NCBI GenBank assembly: GCA_944346885.1
Contig: CALVMR010000001.1
Location: forward strand, 1 to 64,000
Reading direction: 5' to 3'
DNA length: 64,000 bases
Source: an uncultured Clostridia bacterium
Lineage (GTDB): Bacteria > Bacillota > Clostridia > Christensenellales > Borkfalkiaceae
In this document: in pieces, positions 60,850 through 64,000 of the stretch
How positions within the stretch are numbered: the first letter of the stretch is position 1
Layout: each line of letters starts with the position of its first letter
Position numbers and translations under genes: made by a program
Notes under the pieces: model-generated
Database searches by the model: none
What the model was told of the DNA's origin: nothing
The model's input: the letters and a program-made list of their open reading frames with translations, nothing else

Positions 60850-61785
60850 TCATGCCTTGTTTTCGCTGCCGAGCACATCGACGATCTTGTGTTTGACGAT
60901 CTCTTTGACGGCGGCACGCGCGTCGCCGAGGTATTGGCGGGGGTCAAAGTGATCGGGGTGTTCGAACATGTGCTTGCGGATCGCCGCCGTGCAGGCAACG
61001 CGCAGGTCGGAGTCTATGTTGATCTTGCACACCGCCATGGAAGCGGCTTTGCGCAGCATCTCTTCGGGAATGCCGATCGCATCCGGCATTTTGCCGCCGA
61101 ATTGGTTGATGACGGCAACGCGGTCCTGCGGAACGGAGGAGGCGCCGTGCAGCACGATGGGGAAGCCGGGCAGGCGCTTGCCGACCTCTTCGAGGATGTC
61201 AAAGCGCAGCTGCGGCTTTTGACCGGGCTTGAACTTATACGCGCCGTGGCTGGTGCCGATGGCGATGGCAAGGGAATCGCAGCCCGTTTTGGTCGTAAAT
61301 TCGTACACTTCGTCGGGCTGGGTAAAGCTGGCATCCTCCGCCTTTACGTTCACGGCGTCCTCGATGCCTGCAAGCTGCCCAAGTTCCGCTTCCACGACCA
61401 CGCCGCGGTCGTGCGCGTACGCAACAACCTTTTTGGTGATCTCGATGTTTTCCTTAAAAGAGTGGTGCGAAGCGTCGATCATAACGGAGGTGAACCCGTC
61501 GTCCACGGCAGATTTGCAGGCTTCGAAGTCCGCGCCGTGGTCGAGGTGCAGCACGATGGGCAGCCCCGTCGTCTCCACCGCCGCTTCCACAAGGTGTTTC
61601 AGGTACACGGGGTTGGCGTATTTGCGCGCGCCCGCGGATACTTGCAGGATCAGCGGCGAATTGCACTCTTTGCCCGCTTCCACGATCCCTTGGATGGTCT
61701 CCATGTTGTTCACGTTGAACGCGCCGATCGCGTAGCCGCCCGCATACGCTTTTTTAAACATTTCGGTCGATGTAACCAAAGGCAT
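60850..61785 (-). CDS. fba: Class II fructose-bisphosphate aldolase
   Basis: 311 residues from MPLVTSTEMF. Zinc aldolase of glycolysis. AFNVNNMET, HLDHGADFEACKSAV (zinc His about 83, catalytic Asp), MIDASHHSFKENI, the second zinc His in GTSHGAYKF and the third in VLHGASSVPQ are all intact, with NIDSDLR binding phosphate. GGAGG precedes ATG 61785. The open frame continues upstream opposite the aminopeptidase gene, but that part is a shadow. Confidence 0.95.
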   Translation of the reverse strand: MPLVTSTEMFKKAYAGGYAIGAFNVNNMETIQGIVEAGKECNSPLILQVSAGARKYANPVYLKHLVEAAVETTGLPIVLHLDHGADFEACKSAVDDGFTSVMIDASHHSFKENIEITKKVVAYAHDRGVVVEAELGQLAGIEDAVNVKAEDASFTQPDEVYEFTTKTGCDSLAIAIGTSHGAYKFKPGQKPQLRFDILEEVGKRLPGFPIVLHGASSVPQDRVAVINQFGGKMPDAIGIPEEMLRKAASMAVCKINIDSDLRVACTAAIRKHMFEHPDHFDPRQYLGDARAAVKEIVKHKIVDVLGSENKA

Positions 61786-61821
61786 AGTTTTTTCCTCCGA
61801 AAAAGATTTTTTCCAAAGACT

Positions 61822-61850
61822 ATTGTACACCAATCCGCGCCAAAATGCAA
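61822..61850 (-). promoter_or_regulatory. Promoter of fba
   Basis: Minus strand: TTGCAT (61845-61850), a 17-nt spacer and TACAAT (61822-61827). Confidence 0.7.
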
Positions 61851-61879
61851 TCCAATTTAAAAAAATGTTTGCAATCGCT

Positions 61880-61907
61880 TTGTATTTTTTTGATTCGGCG
61901 GTATAAT
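61880..61907 (+). promoter_or_regulatory. Promoter of the M29 aminopeptidase
   Basis: TTGTAT (61880-61885), a 16-nt spacer and TATAAT (61902-61907). Confidence 0.6.
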
Positions 61908-61953
61908 ATTCGTAAAAGAAAGGCGCGCCGCGGCGCGGTAGGGAGGTTCCGGT

Positions 61954-63069
61954 ATGCGTGATCCCAGGCTGGATAAATTGGCGGAGGTGTTGGTCAACTA
62001 TTCCGTGCGTGTGCAAAAAGGGGAAAAGGTGCTCATCGAAGCGCGCGGCGTCGGCGCGGAGCTTGTAAAGGCGCTCATCGAGCGCGTGTATGCGGCGGGC
62101 GGGTATCCCTTTGCCGAGCTGGTCGATCTCTCCGTGGAGCGCGCCCTGCTTGCGGGCACGAGCAGCGAGCACTGTTCTTTGCGGGCAAAGTACGATAAAT
62201 TCCGCATGGAGGATATGGATTGTTACATCGGCGTGCGCGGCGGGAGCAACACCTTTGAACTTTCCGACGTGCCTGCGGCGCGCATGCAGGAATACGACCG
62301 CCTCTATTCCTTCCCCGTGCACCACGAAACGCGGGTGCGCAAAACCAAGTGGGTGGTGCTCCGCTACCCGAACCCCGCCATGGCGCAAAATGCGGGCATG
62401 TCTACCGAGGCGTTTGAAAAATTTTACTTCGACGTGTGCACCCTCGATTATTCCAAGATGGACAGGGCGATGGATGCGTTGCAGGCGCGCATGCAGTGCG
62501 CCGATAAAGTGCGCCTGACGGGCAGGGGGACCGACCTGACCTTTTCCATTAAGGGGATCCCCGCCGTCAAATGCGCAGGGCACATGAACATCCCGGACGG
62601 CGAAGTATACACGGCGCCCGTAAAAAACAGCGTCAACGGCGTGATCGCTTACAACGCGCCCACGCTGGAAAACGGCATCCGCCACGAAAACGTGCGCCTC
62701 GTTTTTAAAGACGGAAAGATCGTCGAAGCCGTATCGTCGAATACCGCCGCGCTCAACGCCGTGCTCGATACCGACGAGGGCGCCCGTTACGTCGGCGAAT
62801 TTGCCATCGGCGTCAACCCGTACGTCACCAAACCCATGCTGGATATATTGTTCGACGAAAAGATCAGCGGCTCCATCCATTTTACGCCCGGATGCAGCTA
62901 TGACGACGCTTTTAACGGCAACAAATCGAGCGTGCACTGGGATATGGTGCTCATCCAAACGCCGGAATGGGGCGGCGGCGAAATTTATTTTGACGGAGAG
63001 CTCATCCGCAAGGACGGCTTGTTCGTGCCCGAAGATCTGGCGTGCCTCAACCCCGAAGCGCTCAAATAG
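61954..63069 (+). CDS. M29-family aminopeptidase
   Basis: 371 residues. Cytoplasmic metallo-aminopeptidase (AmpS/PepS type). LDKLAEVLVNYSVRVQKGEKVLI starts the family. The metal-binding Glu and His in the second half are in FPVHHET, NIPDGEVYTAP (Glu) and the GEFAIGVNP (Glu) / SIHFTPGCSYDDAFNG / SSVHWDMVL (His, Asp) stretches. GGGAGG lies before the ATG. Substrate range unknown. Confidence 0.92.
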   Translation: MRDPRLDKLAEVLVNYSVRVQKGEKVLIEARGVGAELVKALIERVYAAGGYPFAELVDLSVERALLAGTSSEHCSLRAKYDKFRMEDMDCYIGVRGGSNTFELSDVPAARMQEYDRLYSFPVHHETRVRKTKWVVLRYPNPAMAQNAGMSTEAFEKFYFDVCTLDYSKMDRAMDALQARMQCADKVRLTGRGTDLTFSIKGIPAVKCAGHMNIPDGEVYTAPVKNSVNGVIAYNAPTLENGIRHENVRLVFKDGKIVEAVSSNTAALNAVLDTDEGARYVGEFAIGVNPYVTKPMLDILFDEKISGSIHFTPGCSYDDAFNGNKSSVHWDMVLIQTPEWGGGEIYFDGELIRKDGLFVPEDLACLNPEALK

Positions 63070-63166
63070 CGGCGCGGTTAGGCTGCGGCGGCGGGGCGGC
63101 GCGTAGGGCAGTTTTCGGAAAAAACAGGGCGTTTTGCCGAATTTTTCAACGAGTTTGTGCAAACCA

Positions 63167-63195
63167 TTGACGAAACAGCTCCGATTTGCTATAAT
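63167..63195 (+). promoter_or_regulatory. Promoter of gap
   Basis: TTGACG (63167-63172), a 17-nt spacer and TATAAT (63190-63195). Confidence 0.8.
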
Positions 63196-63276
63196 GTGAA
63201 TGATACGCGGGGGCTGCCGTGCAGGCATTTCTCTGCGTGCAAAATACGGAAAAATTTAACGGAGGGTTTTTTAAAC

Positions 63277-64000
63277 ATGGCTAACGTAAGAGTTGCTATC
63301 AACGGCTTCGGCCGCATCGGTCGTCTCGCTTTCAGGCAGATGTTCGGCGCCAAGGGGTACGAAGTGGTCGCCATCAACGACCTCACCAGCCCCGCAATGC
63401 TCGCGCATCTTCTGAAATACGATTCCGCGCAGGGCAGGTATGCTTTGGCGGACAAGGTTTCCTGCACCGAAAATTCCATCATCGTGGACGGCAAGGAGAT
63501 CCGTATCTATGCCGAAAAGGACGCGAAAGATCTCCCTTGGGGCGAGATCGGGGTAGACGTTGTGCTCGAATGCACGGGCTTCTACTGCTCCAAGGCGAAG
63601 AGCCAGGCGCACATCGACGCCGGCGCGAAGAAGGTCGTTATCTCCGCTCCCGCGGGCAACGATCTGCCGACCATCGTTTACAGCGTAAACGAAAAGACGC
63701 TCAAACCCACCGATACCATCATTTCGGCGGCGTCCTGCACGACGAACTGCCTCGCGCCCATGGCGGATACGCTGAATAAGTACGCGAAGATCAAAAAGGG
63801 CTACATGACCACTATCCACGCCTACACGGGCGACCAGATGACGCTGGACGGGCCGCACCGCAAGGGCGATCTGCGCCGCGCGAGGGCGGCTGCCGTGAAC
63901 ATCACGCCCAACAGCACGGGCGCCGCAAAGGCGATCGGGCTGGTCATCCCCGAACTCAACGGCGTGCTGGACGGCTGCGCGCAGCGCGTTCCCGTTCCCA
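63277..64000 (+). CDS. gap: Glyceraldehyde-3-phosphate dehydrogenase, type I (partial, runs off the right edge)
   Basis: 241 residues are visible before the window ends. The NAD-binding start [16 protein letters not shown], the catalytic Cys in [12 protein letters not shown] (about 149-160), His in [10 protein letters not shown] (about 177) and [22 protein letters not shown] are all present. ACGGAGG lies 11-12 nt before ATG 63277. Glycolytic, as is the nearby fba. Confidence 0.97.
   Translation, partial: MANVRVAINGFGRIGRLAFRQMFGAKGYEVVAINDLTSPAMLAHLLKYDSAQGRYALADKVSCTENSIIVDGKEIRIYAEKDAKDLPWGEIGVDVVLECTGFYCSKAKSQAHIDAGAKKVVISAPAGNDLPTIVYSVNEKTLKPTDTIISAASCTTNCLAPMADTLNKYAKIKKGYMTTIHAYTGDQMTLDGPHRKGDLRRARAAAVNITPNSTGAAKAIGLVIPELNGVLDGCAQRVPVP

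Noticed and set aside
61786-63228. Minus-strand extension of fba to 792 codons
   Set aside because: The fba start at 61785 has a perfect ribosome binding site and promoter. The extension lies opposite the M29 aminopeptidase.

Overview
The window looks like the chromosome of a GC-rich (roughly 58-60%) anaerobic, spore-former-lineage Clostridia. The evidence is a sporulation membrane protein (YlbJ), a SCIFF ranthipeptide precursor with its radical SAM maturase, HemZ, DUF4364, a TSCPD protein, a cysteine-rich HCB-13-like membrane protein, rubrerythrin and a flavin reductase-rubredoxin fusion, plus clostridial gene order around ruvAB-queA-tgt-yajC-SCIFF-secDF-recJ-relA-hemZ. The Christensenellales/Borkfalkia-like lineages would fit, but this placement is a guess from gene content. 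Almost everything is ordinary chromosomal backbone. There is no complete mobile element, prophage or CRISPR array.

Layout. 1-690: tail of an unidentified gene, two strong terminators and no clear gene. 685-2687 (-): the TIGR03915/TIGR03916 DNA-repair pair. 3118-5285: two-component system. 5465-8970: ECF sigma factor, a membrane RsgI-like protein and a lipoprotein carrying the same Asn-Pro domain. 9246-9565: tRNA-Pro(AGG) with a duplicated 3' end. 9745-15310: LacI regulator, then MarR with a heterodimeric ABC exporter. 15311-17791: XRE-membrane regulator embedded in repeat-rich non-coding DNA. 17792-22972: alr, 5-FCL, a membrane protein, rsmD, coaD, DAHP synthase and prephenate dehydratase. 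23107-31710: ylbJ, patatin, rarA, aldo-keto reductase, unknown proteins, TSCPD, DUF4364, a His-less HPr and a Nudix hydrolase. 31875-37643: Cys-rich peptide, ECF S component with coaX, hom, ferritin and argH. 37835-55622: one long + strand block running ruvCAB-queA-tgt-yajC-SCIFF-scfB-gammaCA-secDF-recJ-rsh-MBL-hemZ. 55943-64000: rpsO-pnp, flavin reductase-rubredoxin, rubrerythrin, an ATC-hydrolase-like protein, fba, an M29 aminopeptidase and the start of gap.

How the genes work together. Several modules are coherent: Holliday-junction processing (RuvABC, RarA), queuosine modification (QueA, Tgt), Sec translocation (YajC, SecD, SecF), stringent response (Rsh), mRNA decay (PNPase), oxidative-stress defence (ferritin, rubrerythrin, flavin reductase-rubredoxin) and CoA supply (S component, CoaX, CoaD). 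The most interesting parts are the SCIFF locus with a 17-bp tandem repeat between precursor and maturase, the ECF sigma operon carrying two proteins with the RsgI-type Asn-Pro motif, the A34 proline tRNA with a hairpin-bearing duplication of its 3' end, and many short tandem duplications in intergenic DNA.
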